Positions 11,801 through 20,678 of a stretch of DNA of 64,000 nucleotides are shown one piece after another. The notes under the pieces are model-generated. The model was not told the DNA's origin. It did no database searches and saw nothing but the letters and a program-made list of their open reading frames with translations. Both the position numbers and the translations under genes were made by a program. The DNA comes from Bolinopsis microptera (taxonomy: Eukaryota > Ctenophora > Tentaculata > Lobata > Bolinopsidae), in NCBI RefSeq assembly GCF_026151205.1, contig NC_087073.1, positions 7,709,001 to 7,773,000 on the forward strand, written 5' to 3'. Every line of letters begins with the position of its first letter. Within the stretch, counting starts at the first letter, position 1.

Positions 11801-14800
11801 TTCCTAATACCCTCTATAAGATTTCAAATTATTTTCAGTACAATTCAAGGCCCATTTCATGCTCTGGAAGGCTCAAGAAAACTTCTCTCCCTTCTTGAGT
11901 CAGTCTGTAAGATGGACGTGGGAACGTTCGTGCCCTTGGAACTGAACTACTTCGACACTGAGAAACTGGAGATGCTGATAAAGCAGCATCACTACAAGGA
12001 GGGAGGCTTGTCTCTGGTGAACGTGGTGACTCTTCACAAGACCCTTCAGAGTGAGCTCAACATGGTTTCTAACAACAACATTCCTATCGCTCAAAGGAAT
12101 GAGATCAACGAGGTAAGTTTGATGTTATTTAACTGCTATGCGTTTTGTTGATCTGAGGATGCTGATAGGAGCGAGTGTAAACTGAGCAACTGATAAATGC
12201 ACAGTATGGAATGCACCACAATCACATTCCATATTCCAGGAGATCAAGGCTATCCTGAACAACACAGTTGAACGAAACACTATCCGCCGTAAGATAAGTT
12301 TGAAGCGTAAAGCGTTTGACGCGTGGCGGCAGGTAGTGGAAGTAATGATAGTAGGCTGCAACAATGAGCTGGTGCCCTCACGGCAGACTCTGCTGGTGGA
12401 GCTGACCCAGGCTATCCTGGCTAAGTCACGTGATGGACAGCCCCTGTCTGGACTACTGTCCTCTGCTAGTGGTTGTGTGGTTCTGCTCATTCAGCAGCTC
12501 AGATATACTTCTCAGATTCCTAACACTGACATTGTCCTGTAAGTTGCTAGGTTGTTAATACCATAGTGATTTCATATACACTGAACTTTTTCGTTTTCTA
12601 TTCTATCATGACACAAAAACGTGAAATTTAGACGAGTCAAGATGAATCTGGGTTACCTTTATCCACTCCATATTAAGTATTTACCACCCTCATTTCAGAG
12701 AAGGAGCAGACCCCCTACCCCCAGGTCTTCTCCAAACCATGACACGTAACTTGGTAGAAGCGATAATACAGTGCGGTGGTAACATGCAGCAAGCACGTGC
12801 ACATCTCTACGCCGCGCTACTTCATTGTCTCAAGATGTCTGTTAGTAACGATACTAACGATGTTAAGCTGGGCGGAGCTATAGCTCAGGGTTACCAGATC
12901 GTGGACAGTGATAGTCTGGCTGTTTTGTGCTCTTATGGGGACATCTTCATTGAGTCACTCTGTAAGGACGCTTCCAAGGGTCATGGTGTTACCAAGGTAT
13001 TTAAAAAGTTTGATAAATGTTTTGGTATTATGAATCAATATTCGCTCATTGTTTTAAGTATTATTCGGCCTTATATTAATTATTTTTAGGAAAATTGCTG
13101 ACCGATCTTTCTGCAGATTTTGGCGTTTTCCTTGCTCTCGATAATCCTTGGAGCGGATACGTACCAGAACTGGCTAAAACATCTGAATAGCAAGGGTTAT
13201 CTGAAACATTTCATTGAGTCAATCAACACTGATAATCAGAACTTACTCATGGGACTCAACTCTGACAACATTAAACCCCTGTTCATCTACGAAGCTAAAT
13301 TGGTTCGTAACCCACTTATCGCAGATATTTCACTCAAACAGATTTTGATTTTCCGATGTCTACAAAAATCACAAAGTTCAAGCATTCCCTCCGCAAGCAT
13401 TCCCTCCGTTGGAATCTCTCGACTTTACCTGCAAGTTGAAATACTATTCAGAATTTGACCGATATTTTCAGGCGTTTTTAGCTCAGATAGCACAGACCGA
13501 GGCAGGCGCGACAACCCTGCTAGAAGCGGGAATAATCCCCCGACTATCCGAACTGACAATCCTACACCAACTCCCAGTCTCTTCTGAACTATATAAGCAA
13601 CACCTCCTGGTTCAGCCAGTCTTCACCTTACTGACGTCATTGCTTACGTCACTGGGCAGTAAACATGTGGTCGCAAATCGAGAGGTCAGCAAACATCAAC
13701 CTAAACATTATTTGTTGCTTGAAGTATACTCAGATCAAACTCATTTATGATAGATTTTCTTAGATTTACGATTTTTTGATTCCATTTGACACCACTGAAC
13801 CAGGCATCCCACTTGGTGTGTGTCCACTCGGAGCTGATATCGAGTATAGTGAAGAGCAATCCCGGAGAAGAGCGGAGTAAGCAGGACTATCAGGATCTGT
13901 GTGTTGTGACGTCACTTCTTGCCTGGCTCAGAGCTCACCAACATGACCTGGTCCAGACCAATTTAACTATATTATTATTAACACTTCTTGTTAATATATT
14001 GATGATTTACTACTGCCGCTCTAATAAATATTTAATGTCTTAGCTGTTTAAGTTATAATATTAGTTAGCTTAAGTTAGGGTTCATCATTTGGCAAACACT
14101 ATTTGCATACATTTACAGTGAAACCGTTAATATTGTGTAAAATCAGGACCAAGATAACAGTTTTAACTAAAAGCTGAACACCTGAGTTCTCAAAGTAACT
14201 TTTATAAGTATAGTTAACTGACACCCACTCCCCGACAGCATGATGAAGATGTGGCAGTGAGTATTCAGCTACAGTCCACAAGTACTCAGCTACAAAGACA
14301 CCTCATCAACCTCCTCCACTCCCTCCACCTTCCTGGGAAGTGTACTTCCGCTGATACGGTGCGTTCATTTTGTACTTTTGGTATATTTCATTTCCTTAAT
14401 GCAATCTATAATTTATAGTGGGGGGGGGCCAATGGCATAAATGGAGAAAATGGAGAATTACTCATAGGTTTTTCCATTTTCTCCATAGAAATAGTCTCCA
14501 TTTTATGCCATTTTATGCCATTTTATGCCATTGAAAACCTGAAAAATTTAGAATTTCGAGAAAAATTATTTTTTAAAAAGATATTTTCGGCCAATAATGA
14601 ACAGGGTATCATAAAACATGGAGAAAAGTGGTTTTTAGAAAAACTTTGAAAAATTTTGAAAAATGTTGACTTAGAAAATGTTCGGTCCGAGTCATTTTCG
14701 ATACGTATCGAGAGCTCCCGATTCCGAGTTCGTGTTGCAAAGGGGAGGCCTGCCTTCCGAGATCGCATTACCTCGAGTCCAAAATTGTGTATCGAGGGGA

Positions 14801-17800
14801 AGGTGTGGACTTCGAAAAACCGAAAAATATTTTCGGCAAATAATGAACAGGGTAGCATGAAACGTGGAGAAAAGCGGTTTTCAGAAAAAATTTGAAAAAT
14901 TTTGACCGAAAAAATATTTTCGGCTTATAATGAACAAGGTAGCATGAAACGTGGAGAAAAGTGTTTTTCAGAAAAACTTTGAAAAATTTTGACTGAATTT
15001 TGACACAATTTTGGACTCGAGGCTTCCCCCTGGTAATGCGATCTCGGAAGGCATGCCTCCCCTTTGCAACACGAGCTCGGAATCGGGAGCTCTCGATACG
15101 AGAGGTACGTATCGAGAATGACTCGGGCCGAAAATTTTCTAAGTCAAAATTTTTCAAAGTTTTTCTAAAAATCACTTTTCTCCACGTTTCATGCTACCCT
15201 CTTCATTATAAGCCGAAAATATTTTTTTGGTTTTTCGGTTTATCGAAGTCTACACCTACCCCTCGATACACACATTTGGACTCGAGGCTTCCCCCTGGTA
15301 ATGCGATCTCGGAAGGCAGGCCTCCCCTTTGCAGTGCGAGCTTGTTTCGACTTTCGAGGATGTAGGTCTCACTTCTCAGTGCCTATTACTCTCCCCTATT
15401 ACTCACTCCTGCTGTAGCCTGTAGAAATAACTTTACACTAGGCTTGAGTAATTATGAGTTTGCCTGAAGTGTGCCTCTACTAACCTAGTATACGCATCTA
15501 GTAGCCTACTAAGAGCTTTCATAAGCTTGTTACGCCCCTAGAAGCGTAAATAAACATGTTAGGATGTCCAATTTAAGTGTTAAATGGTGTTAAAGATGAA
15601 ATTTCGAAGACAAAATTCATGGCATAAAATGGAGAAAATGGAGAATTACTCATGGGTTTTTCCATTTTCTCCATAGAAAAAGTCTCCATTTTATGCCATT
15701 TTATGCCATTGGCCCCCCCCCCCTTTATAGTCTTTATAGTCTTTTAGAGCTCTGGGTCCCTCTGAACGGCTAATTTTACTGAAGCAGTTTTTATACTAAC
15801 ATTATCCATACAAAACTGGGCTTGTAGTCTGTTTGGTTTGATTAGTATATTTAGACTAATAGTCAGTGGGTCACTTTCCGGGTCCCATTGATTTCTGTGC
15901 GAGGAGTCGATTGGATTTTTAATGATTACATTAGTATTTATTTACAATGTACATGCCACACGTCACCCGAACGTTTTAAATAATTTGGCAGGATTCCAAA
16001 TTATGTTCACTGGATTAAGCTAGCACCATAGGTAATACGTATTATGATAAAATAATAGAGGTATGATAGCATAGTATGTCAGTTGTGTGATGTAAATATA
16101 AACATTTTATGGAATTACCCCGCAGCATGACATATGCTAACCATGAGACACCACCATGCTAACCTTGAGACACCACCATGCTAACCTTGAGACACCACCA
16201 TGCTAACCATGAGACACCACCCAATACTTATTACTTTGAGCGAGAGTCTAATATTTAATTATTTTACAGGACCTGGAGGTACAGACGATAAAGTTACAGA
16301 TAATAACGAATGTGGTGTCGTATTGCGTGTCTGCAATGGGGAACACGAGCGTCATACACGCCGTTTTCTCCCCTGAACTAGGTAGGTAGATAATGTGAGG
16401 GATTGTGCCTTTGTGAGTACTACTCTGGTGGTGAAATTGTAAACATGCTGATTATATTAATAGTGTACATTCTGCCTTTCACTGTGCCTGATCTCTTTCT
16501 CTCTTACTAGGAACAAAGAAAGGAAACAACTTGAATCTACTGATAGGTTTGCTGCAGAAAGGTCTGGAAGCATCGTCTCACCATTCAGACGCATACAGTC
16601 AGCTTATACACAAGGTATGTTCAACAAGTTCTATCAGGGTACATTGATGGGTTGAATGTTGATAGATCAATGATCATGTTCTATAAATTTGCCATTACGC
16701 GATTTAGTTTTGGTTTCGGTTCAAACTTCAGAACGTGACAAATTACCCTCATTATGAACCGGAAACTCCAACAATATAACTTATTTTTAGTAATTACGTT
16801 ACCGCCTGAAATGGAGCTTGCTGACTCAGTCTAACCCCTCCCTCCCTCCTTCCCTCTAACAGCTCCCTCTAACCCCTCCCTCCCTCTAACCCTCCTCCCT
16901 CCCTACTAACCCCCTCCCTCCCTCCCTCTAACCCCTCCCTCCCTCCCTCTAACACCTCCCTCCCTCTAACCCCTCCCTCCCTCCCTCTAACACCTCCCTC
17001 CCTATAACCCCTCCCTCCCTCCCTCCCTCTAACACCTCCCTCCCTCTAACCCCTCTCTCCCTCCCTCTAACACCTCCCTCCCTCTAACCCCTCCCTCCCT
17101 CCCTCTAACCCCTCCCTCCCAGGCATTGCACGTTAACCAGCTGAGTACTGAAGAACAGCGCGAACTAGCAAGCTGTATAGCACCTGACACTGAAAAATGT
17201 AGTGCAGTACAGCGAGCCAAATACGCTGAACTCAGACTTGAACAGCTGGCTGAAACCAAAGATAAGGAGCTATCCCTCTATACCCAGCTGATTGAGAATC
17301 TGGTGTTTTTGTTGTGGAGACATGTCCAGTATTATACTGTGTACTGCAAGGATCCTACTGAGGGGATCGGAGGGGAACCTCTACCCAAGAAACTGCTTTC
17401 TTCTAACCAGGACTACATAAAAAATGTAAGATTTCTGGGCAGTGGTGGGATGATATATTTAAACTAATTACAACACTACAAATCTATTACATTTATTGAG
17501 GAAACGATGTAACAGAGTCGATATATTTTAATGTTGCCATGGGGTGGCAAGTCCCCATACATCGCAGTCCGGTAGTTTCATTGCGTCTTAATATATCATA
17601 AATGAAAACCTTTTTCTAATGCAGTCGACATTGCTTTGGTTAAAGGAACTTGAGCTGAGTAAGGTTTCTAAAAAGTGATCAAAAAGTTGATTGTTTTCCT
17701 TGTTCATTAGCCATTTGAATTTCAGTTAACGAGAGAGCTACCTCTTCACCTGACGGATCCTCTTCTGAAGAAAATCGTCGACTTTTGCTCGGTTAGTTGA
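2807..17800 (+). CDS. NUP205: Nuclear pore complex protein NUP205, C-terminal part (18 exons)
   Basis: Exons: 2807-3016, 9585-9731, 9881-10122, 10298-10485, 10610-10759, 11119-11265, 11479-11683, 11839-12112, 12240-12538, 12699-12996, 13117-13302, 13472-13684, 13804-13950, 14239-14358, 16270-16381, 16511-16614, 17123-17425, 17726-17800. All joins keep frame and give 1,139 residues. NUP205 is a large alpha-solenoid scaffold protein of the inner ring of the nuclear pore. Regions that match what I know of the vertebrate protein include ELEEIESR...YPETR, SVFLKFDIRAY, WEVAAECM, LNLLISLLDFAPPN, RYLRSTYDF, AFDAWRQVVEV, IKPLFIYEAKL/AFLAQIAQ and LLWRHVQYY. Vertebrate NUP205 has about 2,000 residues, so roughly the N-terminal 40% is not in the window. 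The donors at 13951 (GTCCAG) and 13685 (GTCAGC) are weak. The last exon ends at TGA 17798, but a GTTAGT donor at 17792 could extend the gene. Intron 1 holds other genes. Confidence 0.9.
3062..3134 (+). tRNA. tRNA-Ala (AGC)
   Basis: A 73-nt cloverleaf. The acceptor strands GGGGGAC and GTTCTCC pair with two G-U pairs. D arm GCTC/GAGC. Anticodon stem CTCGC/GTGAG around the loop TTAGCAT, giving anticodon AGC (Ala). T arm CCGGG/CCCGG. The B box reads as GGGATCAATGCC, slightly off the GGTTCRANYCC consensus. A TTTT run a few bases downstream would terminate RNA polymerase III. It lies at the start of NUP205 intron 1, 45 bp after the exon, in sense orientation. No CCA is encoded, as expected for a eukaryote. 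Confidence 0.93.
3463..3535 (-). tRNA. tRNA-Ala (AGC), second copy, opposite strand
   Basis: The reverse complement gives the same 73-nt cloverleaf as the plus-strand gene at 3062, with anticodon AGC and near-identical sequence including the unusual D loop. A TTTTT run just beyond the 3' end is its terminator. The two genes point toward each other across a 328-bp spacer that shows no inverted similarity, so only the tRNA units themselves are duplicated. It is antisense to the host NUP205 intron. Confidence 0.93.
3536..4815. other. Intronic spacer, no gene seen
   Basis: This AT-rich sequence lies inside NUP205 intron 1, between the tRNA pair and the 3' end of the pacifastin-like gene. Only short shadow reading frames occur. 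I see no repeat or RNA gene that I can support. Confidence 0.5.
4816..5871 (-). CDS. Secreted pacifastin-like protease inhibitor with a long AEQLP pentapeptide repeat
   Basis: Two exons, 5871..5283 and 5165..4816, join in phase 1 (donor G|GTACAG, acceptor TTTTCAG) to give 312 residues. Residues 1-26 form a signal peptide (ALP-like core VIGFVTLVTLL). About 28 copies of the pentapeptide AEQLP follow, with S, T, K and V variants, and then a cysteine-rich tail. The tail has three units with the pacifastin light-chain pattern, Cys-Asn-x-Cys-x-Cys. Unit 1 is CSVGDKRQEGCNTCKC and spans the splice, ending in WTC TRRRKNC. Unit 2 is GCNRCQC ending in CTRMMC. Unit 3 is GCNKICTC, with a one-residue insertion. 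Pacifastin domains inhibit serine proteases, so a secreted inhibitor is likely. The splice restores the cysteine spacing of unit 1, which supports the join. The whole gene lies antisense in NUP205 intron 1. The repeat may be a linker or matrix-anchoring region; its role is unknown. Confidence 0.72.
5375..5800 (-). repeat. 15-bp coding minisatellite of the pacifastin-like gene
   Basis: About 28 tandem copies of a 15-bp unit (plus strand GTTGTTCTGCCGGGA with point variants) encode the AEQLP repeat. The unit is a multiple of three, so the other frames are also open through the array. This explains the long antisense and shifted reading frames here. Confidence 0.95.
5931..6892. repeat. Possible MITE with AAGTGCGGTA termini
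   Basis: TAAGTGCGGTA at ~5930 and its complement TACCGCACTTA at ~6883-6893 face each other. Both ends also share an internal stretch (GAATCACACTATT vs GAATCGCACTATT), in direct orientation near the two ends. The left end also folds on itself (AGTGCGGT with ACCGCACT at 5968). The left end lies ~60 bp upstream of the pacifastin-like start codon and so could influence its promoter. No convincing target duplication was found, so the boundary is tentative. Confidence 0.35.
6548..6778. repeat. Small MITE-like element with CCTAGG plus G-run ends
   Basis: It begins CCTAGG followed by ~13 G and ends with ~13 C followed by ACCTAGG, an inverted terminal repeat. Inside, two related stretches (TTTTTTGTTAAGG...TAAAAGTA) repeat directly. 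The element is 231 bp, has no coding capacity and lies in NUP205 intron 1, inside the possible larger MITE. Confidence 0.6.
6893..8427. other. Intronic spacer, no gene seen
   Basis: AT-rich intron sequence with only short shadow frames. A run of 17-18 G at ~8399-8417 abuts the following foldback element. Nothing else can be supported. Confidence 0.5.
8428..9275. repeat. Foldback (inverted-repeat) element in NUP205 intron 1
   Basis: Two ~228-bp arms, 8428-8655 and 9048-9275, are near-perfect reverse complements (positions pair with a constant sum of 17703), separated by a 392-bp spacer. Arms run from TTTGTGAAACTTGATTTCG to CTGAACTCGTATATGAAA. A transcript through this intron could form a long double-stranded hairpin. 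There is no transposase. The short frames in the arms (with KTSDRTFEGVPD) are duplicated simply because the DNA is inverted. Confidence 0.9.
10760..11000. repeat. 8-bp tandem repeat (TTACTGAC)n in a NUP205 intron
   Basis: About 240 bp of the unit TTACTGAC with interruptions of TTAC. It begins directly at the donor: the exon ends ...CCAG and the intron starts GTTACTGACTTAC, so the splice donor itself is the first repeat unit. Confidence 0.97.
14419..15723. mobile_element. 1.3-kb foldback transposable element with a 7-bp target duplication
   Basis: Outer ends are inverted: TGGGGGGGGGCCAATGGCAT at the left and ATGCCATTGGCCCCCCCCCC at the right. Flanks carry the duplicated TTTATAG (14412-14418 and 15724-15730). 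Inside, blocks such as 14690-14790 and 15003-15110 are inverted copies, and parts recur again near 15230-15345. The ATGGAGAAAATGGAG / CTCCATTTTCTCCAT modules repeat at both ends. There is no protein. It interrupts the NUP205 intron 14359-16269. Confidence 0.85.
16127..16221. repeat. 22-23 bp tandem repeat, four copies
   Basis: Four copies of TGCTAACCATGAGACACCAC (with ACC/CTT variants) in a NUP205 intron, about 50 bp upstream of the exon at 16270. The copies are directly adjacent, so this is a minisatellite. Confidence 0.9.
16836..17122. repeat. Pyrimidine minisatellite CCCTCCCTCTAA forming an intron 3' end
   Basis: About 285 bp of C/T-rich units (CCCTCCCTCTAA with A/T variants) runs straight into the acceptor CCCTCCCAG at 17122. 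The array therefore serves as the polypyrimidine tract of the NUP205 exon at 17123, and its CTAAC units are also branch-point-like. Confidence 0.95.
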
Positions 17801-19012
17801 ACACTACAGTAGACTACAGTAGACTATCATGTACAAATTTGTCTCTTGCAATGAAATAATCCCGAAATAATGATGACCCTGTTTAAAGAAGATGATGATC
17901 TCATACATAGTGATCAGATATGACCTCGGTCCTCGCCCCTCATTGTGCATCGAATGATATGCACAGTTTCACTTTTAAGCCCATCATTGTAGGCGTCGAC
18001 TCATCCACTTTAAAGTTTAATACGTTCCACAGTTCACTGAGCGCATGATTTGGCACTGACACAAACTAGCGTCACGGGATCGCTGTAATACAAGGGACAT
18101 ATCAGATTTGACCACGTGATCTAACAAAATCTAATTTCAGAGTAAAATATCGTCCAGCATGACCTCGTCGTTTACTTCTGCTCTAGTCCGGCGAGTACGC
18201 AAGCTCATGACCGCTTAACCAGGCGCCCCTGGGGGTCCGGATCTATTGTTTTGCAGATTTTATAAGACTAAAAACTTGTGACTGGATTTAGATTTGTTTT
18301 AATCCGTTGGGCTGTTTGCGGACTCTGCACCGAACTTTGTTTCCTATTCCTAGAAAATGTTGACTTGTCCCGTGAATTTTAAAATTTCTACTTAACATTT
18401 TTAACTTTCTTCGTTTTGACTTGGTGAAAATATACAAGGGTTTCAATTTGTTATACCTTCGCACTAGTTCGAACTTCGATTGAGAACAAGTAATGAAAAA
18501 GTGTTAAAACCGTGAATAGAAACAATAGCCGTGAATAGAAACAATAGCCACAAATTCGTGCTAAAGCAAACTTAGCATGTTGTGTGGCGCGCGCGCGCTA
18601 TTGCTAGTGTTAAATGCTGAAAAAAGCAAGGCAATACCATAATAAAGGTTCGGCGGTCGTGTCCTCCTGTAAACATAATAGTTTATGTGGCTACAAACAA
18701 GTAGTGCCCTAAAAATCGAGAGTCCAGGTAGTTCAATTGCCTGTATTCTACAAGTGGCAACTTTGCGTATCATATCTTGTCCAGCTCAGTGTGATTTTCG
18801 AATGAGAATAAGTCTCAGTTCCTTACATTATAATATACCACAGAAATCAGAACACAATTTAGTCGAATTGAATAAAAATGAATATGATACACTGGCCACG
18901 GGAACGATACAATTCTTGTTTCTACAATTTGTTCAAGAAGTAAATGTCTGCTAAAAATGACTTGAAATTTCCAATACCAGGGTCACCACGGTCTTGAAAT
19001 AAGTTTAAGTCT
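17801..19012. other. Intergenic region between convergent genes
   Basis: Between the NUP205 stop and the SLC25A39/40-like stop the two genes converge. The sequence contains a GC-alternating run at ~18587-18598 and no coding exon that I can support. It presumably holds both 3' UTRs, but no clear polyadenylation signal was pinned down. Confidence 0.45.
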
Positions 19013-19981
19013 TCAATCATTGTTTTTACTGTTGAAATATTCTTTTAATCCTTCAAAAGTTGTTATAAAAATAGCACAAGAAGGCAGAACTTTAATCATT
19101 CTAGGCGCCAGCCCTACGTAGAGTCCCTTTGTCCCACTAATCTTGAAAATGTTAATAAGTTGTCTTACCATCCCAGAACTACCATAGTTCGAGTTCACAC
19201 CAACATTTGATTGCAGTTGGGTTTTTGTAACCTCGAAGGGATGTGATATTAACGTAGCAACAGATCCACCAACAAAGGCCCCTCCGCAATTACTAGCCAA
19301 GGTACCGTAACCGTTCTTACGAAGCTTGATTTTGTACATCTCCTGGAGATACCAATATACCACGGTAAAGGGCACGTCTCTGAACAGCTGGGATTTAGCT
19401 CCGTCCCACAGGGATTTTACTCCGTTTCTTTGGATGTGATTTCTGATTGAGTCTTTTATCTTGGAGTAAACTAACTTGTGCTCACTTTGCATTTTTATAC
19501 GTACCAGTTCTACAGGTGAGAATATACCTATGTTTACACACCTAGCTGTGATTCCAGCGATTGAAGGTACAAAAGCATGATACTTTTCTGCAAACCTGGC
19601 CCTCCCTTTGTCTCTCAGCATATCAAACATGGTGAAATATAAAACAGCTGACGGCATCATCATTAACAGGGTGGGTGCAGCCCCATTCCACAGCGCTGAA
19701 ATCCCCTCATTTCTACTGATTTTCATGGCAGCATCAAATGTGCCACTGTAAATCTCACGCTGACACACTCCTCTATACACGGCTTTGGGTGGGTGTTCAT
19801 ACCCACAAGTCAAACAAATATCCTTCCACACTCCTTCACAATACTCATAGAAGCACGATCTGTCGTGATTGTGAAGCGTCTGGGCTATTAGGCGCACTTT
19901 GATAACGTCGAACGGGGTGGCAACCAGTGCCACTATGAGGCCACCCGTCGAGGTTGAAATAAGATGCTCATAGAACTTCAT
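19013..19981 (-). CDS. Mitochondrial carrier, SLC25A39/SLC25A40 type
   Basis: An intronless 322-residue coding exon with the threefold mitochondrial carrier repeat. Signature motifs are PFDVIK (residue ~23), SPVELVRIK (~150) and HPFEVTK (~247), each ending a transmembrane helix. The first matrix loop is long and cysteine-rich (C43, C48, C56, C59 in RSCFYEYCEG...DICLTCG). This loop is diagnostic of SLC25A39/40, the inner-membrane glutathione importer, whose mammalian member senses iron-sulphur through cysteines in this loop. Blocks such as NEGISALWNGAAPTLLM and YFTMFD also fit. A CAG acceptor lies just upstream of the ATG (TGTTTCAG at ~19996-19989), implying a separate 5' UTR exon. SLC25A39 and SLC25A40 cannot be told apart here; the animal may have one ancestral gene. 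Confidence 0.85.
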   Translation of the reverse strand: MKFYEHLISTSTGGLIVALVATPFDVIKVRLIAQTLHNHDRSCFYEYCEGVWKDICLTCGYEHPPKAVYRGVCQREIYSGTFDAAMKISRNEGISALWNGAAPTLLMMMPSAVLYFTMFDMLRDKGRARFAEKYHAFVPSIAGITARCVNIGIFSPVELVRIKMQSEHKLVYSKIKDSIRNHIQRNGVKSLWDGAKSQLFRDVPFTVVYWYLQEMYKIKLRKNGYGTLASNCGGAFVGGSVATLISHPFEVTKTQLQSNVGVNSNYGSSGMVRQLINIFKISGTKGLYVGLAPRMIKVLPSCAIFITTFEGLKEYFNSKNND

Positions 19982-20678
19982 TGTACATCACCTGAAACAA
20001 TGAGATATTGGTGAATTAATTATAAAACTTTAGTGAGGAATGGTAAATGTTTGCAAGTTTGGGTTTTGCTGTTTTGTAAAACTTCTATTAGCAGTTAACA
20101 AAAAGATTAATTTGATATGACGATGAAAAATTTTATAAATACATTTTTTTTGGATTTTCTGTCATGAACATATTATAGCAAACAGAGGTATTGAAACAGT
20201 GAAATGGTCCAAATTGTGAACTAAATAAAATAAGTAGTAAAATAAATAGCAGTCAATAATTCCTATCCGGATATTACTCAGTCAATAAACAGTCGATAAT
20301 TTTATAATACATTCATCGGGTTTAAAAAAATTAATAATCCCTTAAATAAAAATCAATTCTGACATGCAGTATTAGTGATAGAAAGCATTTGATAAAAATT
20401 TGATAAAACTAAAAGCAATAAAGCATTGACTGAAACAAACAACTTGTCAAATCTAACACAACATAATATACAGAACATTTAACTTCCTAGCTCTGGATTA
20501 ATAAAAACCAATAAGTTAAAACATGTTTATTTGTAAATTAATGAAAAAACTCTAACGAACATAGTGGTTATATGATATAGTAATAGTATATAAACTAAAT
20601 CTGCTAAAACCAAACAAACGAAATAACATAAATCAAGGCAGGTTTTTAGTCTTTAGGTGGTAAAATATAAAACTCCTC
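19982..20678. other. Intergenic/UTR region, no gene seen
   Basis: AT-rich 0.7 kb between two tandem minus-strand genes. It should carry the carrier's 5' UTR exon and promoter and the TDRD9 3' UTR. No other element was recognised. Confidence 0.45.

Noticed and set aside
14523-15365. Apparent 111-135-residue frames
   Set aside because: They appear on both strands of a foldback element and are similar to each other only because the DNA is inverted.
16127-16221. CRISPR-like array
   Set aside because: The copies are directly adjacent with no spacers, in an intron of an animal gene; it is a minisatellite.
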